64,000 nt of DNA. Origin: Paragorgia papillata. Lineage: Eukaryota; Cnidaria; Anthozoa; Scleralcyonacea; Coralliidae. Numbering within the stretch: position 1 is the first letter of the stretch; every line of letters starts with the position of its first letter. Position numbers and translations under genes: made by a program. The DNA is taken from the NCBI GenBank assembly GCA_035771165.1, contig JAWNZC010000300.1, positions 124,001 through 188,000 of the forward strand. The letters run 5' to 3'. This document shows, one piece after another, positions 39,290 to 51,648 of this stretch. The notes under the pieces are model-generated. The model worked only from the letters and a program-made list of their open reading frames with translations, searched no databases and was not told the DNA's origin.

Positions 39290-39845
39290 CAATGCAGCAT
39301 TTTCTGCTTGTTGCAGGTGACTGCGCTGCACGCTGAATATTTGATCGTTGTTTGCATTGTCAACTCCTACTTGACACCAAGCCAAGTATGTGTTCACACG
39401 GGGCCAAGTATAAGTTCAGTCAAGTCAAGGTTATTTTTAATGCTCGAATCAAGTTTTTGTCACTTGTAAATTAATGTTTATTTTTATATTAACCAATCAC
39501 ATTAATGTGATTCACATTTCACTTATTCCAACCATATTGAAATTGAACACTAATTTGTAGTAACACAGGATCCCAGACAGCAAGTTGTGAGATAATAGTT
39601 ATGAAACTTAGCAAATGCGGAAGGAGATATGAGAGTGGAAAACCTTTGTTCATTGATTTTAGAAGAGCTATTGTCGACAAGCATTAAGAATAACCTTGAT
39701 TTGACTGAACAGTCTAAACTCATACTTGGCCCATGTGAACTCATACTTGGCGTTGTGTCAAGTAGCAGTTGACACAAAGCAAACAACGATCAAATATATG
39801 GCACATGGTGCGGTCACCTGCAACCAGCAGTAATTACCGTTGTGA
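39290..39845. mobile_element. Foldback element, arms about 150 bp
   Basis: TTGCAGGTGACTGCGC...TTTGATCGTTGTTTGC...CCAAGTATGTGTTCAC at the left returns inverted at the right (AAGCAAACAACGATCAAATA, CACCTGCAA). The middle is about 230 bp without a gene. Confidence 0.6.
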
Positions 39846-40009
39846 CTACAGGTGTACTTCATCTCAGCTTCGATGTAGATTTTTCTAATTGTACTCTTAT
39901 TAGCGTATGACTGCATCACTACGATCTATTCTGGCAAAAGCCCAGAATCTAAATATCAATTTGGAGATCTATAGTTAAGAAAGAAATGGGTTTATTTTGT
40001 TAAGTTTTG

Positions 40010-40280
40010 GCACCCTTGTTACTTTTGGTGCCCCTGCTGCAACACCAGCTGGGATGGGTGGGCTTGGCCTTACTTTTGGGGTGCCACTATTTTCTGGATG
40101 TTGCTATGTTTGGGGTGCCACTACTTTCTGGATGTTGCTATGTTTGGGGTGACACTATTTTTGGGGTGTCACCACTTTTGGGAACCAGTACTTTTAAGGT
40201 GTTACTACTTTCAGGGTGTCGCCACTTTCGTGGTGTTGCTAGTTTTGAGATGTCGTTAATTTTTGGGTGTCACTAGTACA
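40010..40280. repeat. Degenerate minisatellite related to the one at 41,540-42,180
   Basis: Repeats of GGGGTGCCACTACTTTCTGG and similar 18- to 36-bp units. They give long open frames in more than one frame, which I do not regard as genes. Confidence 0.7.
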
Positions 40281-40319
40281 TATGCTATGGTGATGTATAG
40301 TGTGAATTTACAATTCGAA

Positions 40320-40600
40320 TTAACGACTCATTAATATGCATATCCATTGGCATTTATAGTAAAAAACTAAGTCTCTAATTTCTCTGTCATACATAAGTGG
40401 AATCATATTTAGAAGCCTTAATCTTTCTATATATGACAACTCTCCGCGTTGTTTCTTCAAAATCCACAACGTTGCTCGCCTCTGGACGCCTTCAATCTTT
40501 TTCGAGAGACTTGCGCGGTTCGGGGACCAAATCTCTGTTGCATAAGCAAGTTGTGACTTCACCAGGGTCTGATTTGAGTATTCGTTATCTTGAGACATGT
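40320..40600 (-). pseudogene. LINE reverse transcriptase C-terminal fragment (CR1/L2-like)
   Basis: The minus strand encodes LVKSQLAYATEIWSPNRASL, KIEGVQRRAT and LNMIPLMYDREIRDLVFYYK, the usual C-terminal part of CR1/L2/Rex-type reverse transcriptases. Only about 90 residues remain. Confidence 0.75.
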
Positions 40601-40731
40601 TCTTTTAAGGAGGCCAAGCAATTTGTTTGCCTTCAAATAGTACTGTTATGAATGAGTATGTGTATCAAAGTGAATTCTTGATTCAGGAATTTGTGTGGTA
40701 TATGTTTGCTGCCGGTCAGCGTCTGACAACA

Positions 40732-41290
40732 TTATATTTTTGGACCATAATATCTCGACTTTATTCCATGAACCTTGGCGTCATCTCCGGTCATAGTTTT
40801 TAACTGAGCTTCAAAAATTTCCATCGTGCGTCCAATGTCAATAGCTTTTTCCTTCGTCAAGGAAGATCCTTCTTGAATTAATCTAGCTCGAACCTTCGAA
40901 GATCTGATTCCGAACATGGACAATCCTGTCTCGAACCATTTCATCTGTTTGTAGATATACGCAATCTCGGGCCAACCATTTAAATTCGGTCACAAACTTT
41001 TCTTCCTCTTCTTGTACTTTAGCATGAAAAAAGTAACGAGCGAAGGCTTGATTTGACTTTGGCTTTACATTGCTTAGAACTTCTGATAATGAACATCGAG
41101 CTTCTTCTCGTCAGCTGTTAGCGTAAACGTTTTGTAAATTTCTCGTCCTTACTTTCCTACCCAGATCATCAAGTAGATGCATCTTTTCAGCTAAATCCGA
41201 GCAGTCTTTGAGTGGGCCTCCAAAGTCCAAACATGAATTCGGAGTGTTCTTTGAACGCATTTCAAGCTCCCAGTAAATATCTGGTCTGCC
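40732..41290 (-). pseudogene. LTR-retrotransposon gag fragment
   Basis: On the minus strand, pieces read FGIRSSKVRARLIQEGS and LTKEKAIDIGRTMEIFEAQL, which are typical of the C-terminal gag region of gypsy-like elements in invertebrates. Upstream pieces (KSNQAFARYFFHAKVQEEEE, FVTEFKWLAREIAYIYKQM) fit the same protein. Stops and shifts break it. Confidence 0.65.
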
Positions 41291-41539
41291 AGTCTATTTG
41301 AGGAACTGGCCCAATAATTCGCTCAGTAATCTCTCTTTCTTCTCAAAGAAATATCTTCTCTTTTGGTTGTTGACTTCGATTATTCGAATGGAAGTAATGG
41401 ATTGTCTGCCGACTACGCCATGTGTATCGTTTGTAGGCCATTTAATACTCTGAACAAGGCCTCGCTCATCAAGCGAAGTCCTGTATTTATATGAATCTAT
41501 TACATAAATTAACATAATCTATCTACATACATTACATAG

Positions 41540-42180
41540 GCTACTACTTTTAGGGTGTTGCTGTTTTCGTGGTGTTGCTACTTTTGGGTTGTTGCTACTT
41601 TTTGGGTGTTGCTGCTTTTGAGGTGTTGCTACTTTCGGGGAGTCGTTACTTCTGGGGTGTTGCTACTATTGGGGGTCGATACTTTCGGGGAACCAGTACT
41701 TTCGGGTTGTCGTTACTTTTAGGGTACCGCTGCTTTTGGGGAGTCGCTACGTTTGGAGAGCTGTTAATTTCGGGGTGCCGCAATTTTCAGGGTGCCGCTT
41801 TTTTCGGGATGCCGCTACTTTTTGGTGCCGCTACTTTATGGGTGTCGCTACTTTATGGGTGCCGCTACTTTATGGGTGCCGCTACTTTATGGGTGTCGCT
41901 ACTTTATGGGTGCCGCTACTTTATGGGTGTCGCTACTTTATGGGTGCCTCTACTTTATGGGTGCCGCTACTTTATGGGTGCCGCTACTTTATGGGTGCCG
42001 CTACTTTATGGGTGTCGCTACTTTATGGATGCCGCTACTTTATGGGTGCCGCTACTTTATGGGTGTCGCTACTTTTTGGATGCCGCTACTTTAAGGGGTA
42101 TCGCTATTTTTGGGCGGCCAGAACTTTCGGGGGCGGGCGCTATTTTAGGGGAGCCAGTATTTTTTTGAAGTCGCTACTTA
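41540..42180. repeat. 18-bp minisatellite with diverged edges
   Basis: About 15 near-perfect copies of GCCGCTACTTTATGGGTG or its GTCGCT variant fill 41,815-42,090, with degenerate units on both sides. All three plus frames are open, giving 100- to 200-codon frames that are repeat artefacts. Confidence 0.9.
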
Positions 42181-42374
42181 CGTGATTCTACGGCATGTCA
42201 TTTTCTGTAAACATAGCACAGGTAGTCGAAACTTGCACTATATGAGTGTTTGTTTACAACAGCTTTTAAATATGGCGAACTCGCATATTATTCTAACTTC
42301 GGTCTTATTGTTGCTTGGTATGATTTCTTTGGAACTGCCCTCGAGAGGTCAAAAAAATTGCATACCGAACAACA

Positions 42375-42732
42375 GTAAGACCAAAGTTGGAATATGCGAG
42401 TGCGTCATCGATCCGTTCTATAAGAGAGATACAATCAGCTAAAGTGGAAAGCGTACAGAGGAAAGCCGCACACAGTTTTGTACTCAAAATTATCAACAGA
42501 CAGCGAGTGTCACGGACATGGTTTAACATAGATACCGCAAACCACAGATCTATAGTACACACGTGGCAGTCATTCTTTTAAACACCGTATGCCTAAGATT
42601 TATAATGATGTTTTTAAATTTTCATTTTTTCCACAAACGATCAAGGATTGGAATTCTCTTGCAGATAATTTAGTAAACTCAGATTCTTTTGAAGATTTGA
42701 AAGTTAAATTTCACCATTTTAACATTGATTAA
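42375..42732 (+). pseudogene. LINE reverse transcriptase 3' end, frameshifted
   Basis: The plus strand reads VRPKLEYASASSIRSIREIQ and VESVQRKAAHSFV. After a shift near 42,580 it reads MPKIYNDVFKFSFFPQTIKD and WNSLADNLVNSDSFEDLK, ending at a stop at 42,732. These are the conserved end segments of CR1/RTE-like reverse transcriptases. The following 43-kb stretch has simple repeats and no gene. Confidence 0.75.
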
Positions 42733-43835
42733 TTTTTTTTTATTTGTTTATTTATATACCGTTTATATTTAATTATATATTTATATATTCATTTATTCAT
42801 TTATTCATTACTTCCGCCGGGAGGTTATGTTTTTACCTCTGTTTGTCTGTCTGTTTATCTGTTTGTCTGCGGGTCTGTCTGTCACTAGGATATCTCTCAA
42901 AATAGTCCACAGGTTTTTGTGAAAGTTTGTGGAAAGATTGATTATAGTTCAATGACCCAACTTTTAATTTTGGTTGAAATTTGGATGAGAAATTAATAAA
43001 AACCTTACTACAAGATTCTCCGTGTAGAAAAATAGCTTGATTGCGCTCATATTTTAATGAAACATTTTTGCATAATTTTGGTACGAATGCAATCAAGCAT
43101 TAGATCATTAGATTCATACATGTAAAAGCCTTGTGAGACAGCCTGGTTATGCAAATAATGTATGTAATTTTTTGGCAAAATACAAAATACAGGCTTACTT
43201 TTGATTTTTCTGTGTTGATTTGTTGTTTGACTCTCTTCAGAGGACTGGTATAAACCATTGAACATCTTTAAACTCACGGCTCCTCTTGACACCAATATAA
43301 TTAGACAAGGTAGACTCCGACTTCGACAATTTTAACAGAATTTAAAGGCTCTGAATTTGCTCCAAAACATCTAATCGCTTAAATTTTGCTAAGAACATGT
43401 TAGATAGTTGCGCTAACCATTGATACCCTACAATGAAGAAGGCGAATGCTTTTACAGAGGTAGTTTCGACAAAATTGATCTCTTCGGCCCTCCGAAATAG
43501 GCTTGAACGTGCACCAACGGCTCAAAAAATAATCTAGCGGCCTTATGACTCAAACTGTTTGAACGTCCTGTGACAAAATCTACGATCTTAGTATCGCAAT
43601 CAATTTGGTCAAATGTGTCTACGGTAACGTAACTTGAAAAAATTACCGATTTTAATGTTTTAAAATTAACAATGTTTATATAAAAGCCGCTGTAAACAAA
43701 TACTCAGTGTCCCTGTGAATATAGCCAACCACTATAATATGGTATAACGTTAACTTATTTTACTATGCTAATAGATCCATTAACAACTATTAATTTATTG
43801 GTCTTGTTATAACAACAATAATTGTTATCTTACAG

Positions 43836-46121
43836 GAAATGATTCCAAAATGTTGCAGTGTGACTCATGGTTGGATAGACTAATTCTTTAATATGGATGA
43901 ACTCACTACGAAACCAAATATTTGGCAAGCAAGTAGTTTGGTGGATAAACCCAATGTTAAACCAAATACTGGGCCATCTAGTAGTTTGGTGGCGAGCGTT
44001 GGTTCCATAACGATACAGGGTGTCGTGTGTAAACCATACGAAGAAGATGGAATGACTGTGGTGGATTTGAGACCAGCAGGTGTTCTGAAAGAAACATTTC
44101 CAATTGAACTGCTTAGAAATCCTGAAAAATCTAAAATCCTTCTTTGTCATGAAAATGTGCTCAGCTTTCTCGAGTCAACTATCGATAGATTGCCACCTAA
44201 TATCACAATTGAAATATTTGGTGATTGTGATGTCGACCATCGATATGCAGAAGAAGTTGATGACAAGTATTTGTGGAAGACCTGTTATATTGCAGTTGAT
44301 CAGCATGGTCTAATTTTTCTTGATCTGGGATGCAAAGCTTTAAAAGGACAACCGCTCAAGTTTTCTACCAAGAAAAAGTTGCATCAAGTAATTTTAAGAA
44401 ATTACGAAGAAGGTGTTTTAGTCCGCAACAGCAGCGGTGGAGCTTTTGAATCTTTGGAAGAACTGATTATAACTGATGGTGAACCAGGAGAAAGAACAAT
44501 AACTATACAGATTCCTGATTCTTCATATGGAAAGTTCCCTCAAATTTCGTTGAGCGGTGTGAATGTAATAACATCACCAGGAAGAACAACACATCTTCAG
44601 TCGCGTGGTGAATGTAAAGAACCATTCCTTGGGGAGATGGTTAATCTTAAGAAGCTGTTTCTCAGTGTTGCTGGGTCAAGGATGTCGCTAACAGGAATGG
44701 ATAAACTGCCCAATCTTGTAGAGGTCACTGTTGTTGATAATCATTTAGATTGCACTGCTGATTTTTTTCAGAATATGACAAAGGTAAAGAAAGTGACATT
44801 AGTTAATTGTGGCTTGCGTGGGTTACCCGCTGAACTTGAGGAATGTTCTGAGTTACAAGAGTTGAACCTTTATAACAATTCTTCACTTGGTTCTAACCCA
44901 ATAGTCTTTCATAAGCTACCACATCTGAAGAAACTGGACTTGTCTCAGTGTGGTCTTCAACAGCTACCCGATGGTCTTGAGGGATGTTCTGAGTTACAAA
45001 AATTGAATCTTCATAACAATTACAACTTTGGTAACAACCAAACAGTCTTTCCTAAGCTACCACATCTGAAGAAACTGGACTTGTCTCAGTGTGGTCTTCA
45101 ACAGCTACCCGATGGTCTTGGGAAATGTTCTGAGTTACAAGAATTGAATCTCGAAATCAATTGCAACTTTGGTAACAACCCAACAGTCTTTCCTAAGCTA
45201 CCACATCTGAAGAAACTGGATTTATCTAATTGTGGTCTTAAACAGCTACCCGATGGTCTTGGGGAATGTTCTGAGTTACAAGAATTGAATCTTCGTAACA
45301 ATTACAACTTTGGTAACAACCCAACAGTCTTTCCTAAGCTACCACATCTGAAGAAACTGGATTTATCTAGATGTGGTCTTAAACAGCTACCCGATGGCCT
45401 TGGGAAATGTTCTGAGTTACAAGAATTGAATCTCCAAACCAATTACCACTTTGGTAACCACCCAACAGTCTTTCCTAAGCTACCACATCTGAAGAAACTG
45501 GATTTATCTAATTGTGGTCTTAAACAGCTACCTGATGGTCTTGAAGAATGCTCTGAGTTACAAGAGTTAAATCTTCACTACATCGGACTTGGTAACAACC
45601 CAACAGTCTTTCCTAAGCTACCACATCTGAAGAAACTGGATTTATCTAATTGTGGTCTTAAACAGCTACCTGATGGTCTTGAAGAATGCTCTGAGTTACA
45701 AGAGTTAAATCTTCACTACAACGGACTTGGTAACAACCCAACAGTCTTTCCTAAGCTACCACATCTGAAGAAACTGGATTTATCTAATTGTGGTCTTAAA
45801 CAGCTACCTGATGGTCTTGGGGGATTTTCTGAGTTACACGAGTTGAACCTTCAAAACAATTGCAACTTTGGTCCCAACCTAACACTCTTTCCAAAGCTAG
45901 AAACCTTGCAAAGACTGGATTTGTCACTGTGTAATTTTAGAGAGCTGCCTGTGGGCCTTAGTGAATGTTGTGAACTAAAAGGGTTGGTTGTTTCTAGTCA
46001 TCTGGTTGATGGACAACTATTATCTGCTTTTAAACTACAGAAAGTGATGCGGCCGTTATTCGATTGCTGCATTTATGCAAGAAGATCTGAAGAAGGTAAA
46101 ACCATTGACGAAATAATATAG
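43836..46121 (+). CDS. Leucine-rich repeat protein with near-identical tandem repeat units
   Basis: A probable 3' exon starts behind TTATCTTACAG (ends 43835). The coding region begins at the ATG at 43893 and gives 742 residues, with no in-frame break. Residues 1-300 are a unique region with diverged repeats. From about 330 to 680 there are about eight units of 46-47 residues, each holding two LRRs (LPHLKKLDLSNCGLKQLPDG; CSELQELNLHYNGLGNN). DNA unit starts fall at 44916, 45057, 45198, 45339, 45480, 45618, 45756 and 45897, spacings of 141 or 138 bp. The LRRs are of the ribonuclease-inhibitor/plant-like mix with LP-x-GL motifs. No signal peptide, membrane segment, NACHT or kinase domain is seen, so a cytoplasmic ligand-binding role is inferred. 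Unit number may vary in the population. Confidence 0.85.
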
Positions 46122-46148
46122 AAATAAGAAGCTATTTTGAAGCTACAT

Positions 46149-48353
46149 TGTTATATAGCTGGGTTTTTGCTAGTTGTAACTCAGACTGCTATTGGTTCAT
46201 TTATGGTCACGTGGGATTAAAATCAAATGTTTCTCGCGTGGGCAATATTGCAACAATTGTTGCCCGAACGGGCAACAACTGCTTAGTGAAAGTCTAGCTA
46301 AACATATGGCGCGCCGTTTCGGCCAAAAATGGTCGAGAAATAAAAACGTGTCGAGATTTCGGCAAAAACAAGTCGAGAATAAAAAACGTGTTGAGATGTT
46401 CATTTTTTAATCATACTTTTTGAGCTAGTCGAGAATTAATTTCTGACTCGCTGACAGCATGGGGTGAAGTGATTCGGGGGGCGTGGGAGTCACAGAGTAT
46501 TTTCCAAAGGGGGAAATTAATAACCAATCACTCACAGGAATCACAGGACGTTTCTCTCTGACGAAGGGCCTTCGCTCGAAACGTTAGATTCCTACGTTCT
46601 CTGTTTCGGCAGTATATCTAACCTTACTATATTTCCACTTTATACTTTATATGGGTGGGTAGAATTGTACTAACTAGTGTATTCTGATTGCTAAGCTAGC
46701 GAAGATTACGCAATTTCGGATAATAAGAATAGGAGTAAACTCGCTTTTATGTACAGTAAGATAACGCTGTCGATTGTAGAGAACGGGTATACGTGAATGC
46801 CACTGCGAACCGACTCATATAAAAACAATGGGGGTGCAGTCGTTCGACAGTGACATGGCGTTCGGTGACTCGCGTTCCGCGCTAACTATAACCCAATAAT
46901 GAATCGTCAGATTTTTCGTCAAGTTATACAAATGTCGACTGGTACGTTCTGAACTGTTATTTTTTTTTCGACTGAACTTTGCCAACTTTATCGTAAAGTA
47001 AGAAAACACTTCAACGACAACTACCATGTAGCCTAATTCTTCTTCGACGGCGAACCTGGGGGGGGGGGGGGGGGGGGGACGCCGGGGCCGGGATTGTATG
47101 TCTGAATGCTTACATAGTACCGTAGGAGTTCCAGCTGGTTCTATTTTGAAGAAGCTAGAATTTACTGTCAACTGAAAACGTTTTGACTGAAGCCACTGAA
47201 TAGTTCTTCTTGCAAGTCTGAAAAGGTTTTGGTGACTTAAACTCGTAAGTCAACTACACTCAGTCTACTCTTTCAAGCACAAAACGTCTTTTTTTTCGAA
47301 ATTCACCCATGTGCAGTACTTCAAATTGCTAATATTAGAAAATGTCAGCGCGTTTCGGATAAGGATAATTAATTGGCGACAGACATGTGTTAAAGCCACA
47401 GTATTTCCGTGCATGTTTTCATTTCTTTGCAAGTCGTTTCAGCGCCAATTGTTGGCCAGTTAATGTCGCCATACAGTTGCTCCAGATTATAGACATAAGA
47501 ATCAACATAAGAGTAAATTACACTTCTCTTCGTGCTCAGATTGTTTATACAATCCCGCACCCGGCATCCCCCCCTCTCGAGGGTTCGTCGTCGAAGAAGG
47601 ATTAGGCTTCATTGGGTCGTTTTTATTAATTTTCCCTGTCGTGGTCGTTGTCGTTGAAGTGTTTTCTTACTTTACGATAAAGTTGTCAAAGTTCAGTCCG
47701 AAAAAGAAATAACAAAAAGTTCAGTCGGAGGTTCAGACGCAAACCAGTCGACATTTGTATAACTTTACGAAAAATCTGACGATTCATTATTGGGTTATAG
47801 TTACCGCGGAACGCGAGTCACCGAACGCCATGTCACTGCCGAACGACTGCATCGCCATTGTTTTTATATAAGTCGGTTCGCAGTGGCGTTCACTATACCC
47901 GTTCTCTACAATCGACAGCGTTATCTTATTGTATATAAAAGCGAGTTGACACCTATTATGATTATCCGAAATTGGGTCATCTTCGCTAGCTTGGCGATCA
48001 GAATACACTAGTTAGTGCAATCCTACCTACCCCTAGAAAGTATAAAGTGATTGGTCATTTCCCCCTTTGAAAAATATCTGTGACCCCCCCGTATTACTTC
48101 ACCCAATGCTGTCAGCGAGTCAGAAATCAATTCTCGACCAGCTCAAAAAGTATGATTAAAAAATGAACATCTCAACACGTTTTTTATTCTCGACTTGTTT
48201 TTGCCGAAATCTCGACACTTTTTTATTTCTCGACCATTTTTGGCCGATTCTCGACGCGTTTTTTTTTTCTCGATCATTTTTTGCCGAAGCGGCGCGCCAT
48301 ATAAACAGCCTAAACCAAGCAAAAATCCAACGAAAACCCAGCTATATAACAAA
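46149..48353. mobile_element. 2.2-kb foldback element with arms of about 900 bp
   Basis: TGTTATATAGCTGGGTTTT at the left end and its reverse complement at the right end bracket arms matching over long stretches: GTCGAGAATAAAAAACGTG, CGCTGACAGCATTGGG-like, GATAACGCTGTCGATTGTAG, TGACATGGCGTTCGG. The left arm has an extra dispersed repeat (46,555-46,635) missing from the right. The open frames in the arms mirror each other and are not genes. Confidence 0.75.
47058..47082. other. Long G run inside the foldback centre
   Basis: An uninterrupted run of more than 20 G bases lies near the turn of the 46.1-48.4 kb foldback. It may be a true homopolymer or an assembly artefact at a hard-to-read hairpin. 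Confidence 0.5.
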
Positions 48354-50813
48354 GCACTTATAATTGTCTGATCCCTCGGGAAACATTTAGTTTTGTTTTC
48401 CCTCATGACCAGACAATAAGTGTATAGTATTTATGCACTCGATTATCTTGTCGAATATTGAAAAAATACTTCTCATCAATATTTTAAGAGATGAAAAAGT
48501 CAAGTGCGGCTTTGGCTGCTTACCAGTCAAAATGTCCTCGGGCTATACAGAAGTGAAAAAGATAAATACAGTATATAACAGACTTATTTGAAAGTTAAAA
48601 AAACGCACAGAAGAGAATACTTCAAGCAGTTTCATGGTTAATTTGTATCGTTTGACTTCGCTTTGTAGCCTTTGTTACTGTATTCACGTGTTGCTATAAA
48701 AATGAAAACTTGATACAACTATATACAAGTAAAGACTGGCAACAGACGCTGTGCTTTTTGAGAATATACGCTAAATATATTGAGGCCCGAAGTAGTAGTG
48801 GAAATTTGACTTTGGGCGAATTTTGTTAAGAGGAATTGAAACGCGCAAACTGTGAGCCTTCCAGCACAAGTTGTAAATAGTCTAAATATTTCATATCAGA
48901 AGATTTCGTTCGAAAAGTTGATTTTCCGTTATCATCTTTGCGATCACCTCTGGCAAGTACGCTTGGCTAGGGAGTTATTCCTAATTTCTTATATTATTTC
49001 TTTTCATCTACGTGATTACAAACTTTTCTTGCCCAGGCAATGGAGGCATCAGCTTTTCGAACAAAATGTTCTCGCTTAAAACATTTGGACCAGATACCAC
49101 TTTACCCTGGGTGCCAGAGGTTCTTCCACGCTCGTAGGGACAATGGGGATACGGGAGGACACCAGGCGGTAAATTTGCAAGGCGAGCGGGAAGAACCTCT
49201 GGAACACCGAGCCGTTTCTTTGATCACGCCGAGCCAATGAAAAGGTTGTCTGGGTCAGTACGTTCCAAAATCTGGACGTAAGACGTTGATTGGTCAAGCG
49301 AAGGATCTTTTTTTAATAATAAGTTTCATTGGCTATCGTACACCTCTATTAATAACACGAGTGTAATATTCAACACCGTCTAGAAGGTGCAGTCATCAGC
49401 AGTGATTTCCTTGTATATATATTCTCTCTCTGTTTTGGAGCCTATACTTTCGCTTCACGTTGATATACAACTCACTTTTTTTGGAATGCCTTTGCTCTCT
49501 AGTGAGGTATTTTCTGATTGCGTGGGAAAAGTCTTGACTCGTTACGAGCTCAACGAGCATCAAAGCGTTCAGCGACGAGACGTCTTCGTCATTGAAAATA
49601 TATATAACAACCAACAAGATAGCATCGTTGAAATATATCCTGTACGTATGTTGTTAGAAATCTATAAGCTTTCATTTGAAGTGTACACGCGTAAAAACGC
49701 ACAACTTGTTCACGGTTGTTGACAGACGTGAACAAGTTGTTCTCAACAGCCGTGAACAATGTTGTGCTGCTCGCCGTGAACATGTTGTCGACAAGTTGTT
49801 CACCGTATGTTCCAACATGCTTGCTCACGCCTGATGAACCAACAGACGTGAACAAGTTGTTCCAACATGATGTTACATGCATGATACAACAGCATTGTTC
49901 CAGCATGATAAATTAACATTTGTGAACAAGTTGTTAAAACAACATGTTACAGTATGATATCTATCCGATAAATTCTCGTTTTTTGTGCACCCCCCGGTTG
50001 TCTCGCTTATATTAATTTTCTTATAAAATCACAAAAAATATTAATATCACTATTATTGAAGACGAAAATATCACGCAAACACATCCATGAATTTTTAAAA
50101 ACGTTTATTGAAGTGATAATTTGAATACAAAGTCTCGCGTATATCCTCCAGTTTTCCCCTGTTCTCTGGCGGCGCTTTCAGTTCTTCTCCATTTCCATTT
50201 TCATTGATATTATTTAACTCCCACAACTATAGTTTATACATAAAAAATTTAAGAAGAAAAACAAAGGTTTAGGTTAATAACTTTCTGCTTTGAAATACTG
50301 TAAACAAAAATTCTTTCACCTTTGCCTCAACAAAGCCAAGAGATCAGCATTCCGACTAATTTCGCGGATGGAAGAAAACTGAAAACGTAAACATATTTTT
50401 AGTAAACATTATTGAGGCTTTTTAACATATCTTACCTTTTTGTAAATAAGCTAATATACTCCAGTTCACATGTACTTTCTAAAAAAACAAACGAGGAACG
50501 ATAAACTATATTTGACAGAAGAACATTAATATTCCAAAGTATAAAGTGTCTTTTCTCGTTTTGACAGTTAAATTTGCAGTTGTGTATCGTATAAAAATTG
50601 ACTGTTTCTACTGACAGTATTGAACAGTGCGAACAAATAAACTTACCTAAAATTCTTTGCTTTCTCTTGGGTTTTAAGCTGGAAACAAAATAAGAGAAGG
50701 GACATGTATTAATTAATGATAGCATTTATAGCAATGCCAACGAGCTAAAATAACATTGAAGTTATTTAATAATGTATTTATATTCTTACCTCTTTGAGAT
50801 GGATAAACTTTTA

Positions 50814-51200
50814 GGGGCCGTTTACATGAATCCGGATTGAGTTTCAATCCGGATTGAAAAGCGAAGTCAATCCGTGTTTACATGGGAATTGGGTTTCTGG
50901 ATTGAAATCCGCCTGAAATCTGAAATCCGTAAATATTTGAAAACACGCATGCATTGTTTGTTCTAGTCCTCTCTGTTACGTTTTTCATTCCGGAATGAAA
51001 CTCGCACCGTCTTTACATGATTCCGGAACGAAATTTCAATCCGGAATGAGATTTCAATCCGGAATGAGAACCAGATTGAACTCAATCCGGAATGAGCTAA
51101 TCTCAATCCGGATTCATGTAAACAGATAAAGGGGTTTGATCAGAAGCGGATTGAGTTCAATCCGGATTGAAACTCAATCCGGATTCATGTAAACGGCCCC
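50814..51200. mobile_element. Harbinger-like MITE with TTA target duplication
   Basis: GGGGCCGTTTACATGAATCC and its reverse complement form the ends, with TTA at 50811-50813 and 51201-51203. The interior is filled with inverted copies of CAATCCGGATTGA and CAATCCGGAATGA. A 3-bp TTA duplication fits PIF/Harbinger. Confidence 0.75.
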
Positions 51201-51564
51201 TTAGTGTATGCCAGTCTAATCTTGACAAAGTTTTACCAAGTGATTTGTTCATACAGAAGGCTATTCCTCAGTCCATTGGCAGTGCAGCAAAGGGAAAATA
51301 AAACGAGGGGAAAACCAGTGGGAAAACCCGTTTCAACACATGAAAACATCGTTTCAACGATGCCCGCTATTGTTCCGTCAAGGAGCAAAGTTCAAATGAA
51401 CTATGCTCACGTGAGATTACGCGTAACCGTACACGTGATCTTCACGTGACCGTGGTCCATAGTCTCCTCGAGCTATCATTTCCTTCAAATTATGAAGCTT
51501 AACCAACTATTAAAACCACCATCTGATTGGACAACCTTTTTAAACGAAACCTCACCCCCATACC

Positions 51565-51648
51565 ACCCCCCGGAAACCCTGCCCCCCGGAAACCCTGCCC
51601 CCCGGAAACCCTGCCCCCCGGAAACCCTGCCCCCCGGAAACCCTAATC
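51565..51648. repeat. 16-bp tandem repeat
   Basis: Five copies of CCCCCCGGAAACCCTG stand near the right end of the TA element. Confidence 0.9.

Noticed and set aside
41815..42090. Regularly spaced repeats resembling a CRISPR array
   Set aside because: The units are directly tandem with no unique spacers, and the surroundings are eukaryotic.
41569..42185. Overlapping frames of 100-199 codons reading YGCRYFMGAATLWVPLL-type repeats
   Set aside because: An 18-bp repeat without stop codons leaves every frame open. There is no start context, no splice signals and no known domain.
46197..48406. Pairs of short frames in the foldback (for example at 46192-46410 and 48143-48406)
   Set aside because: They mirror each other because the arms are inverted copies, and they hold no domain.
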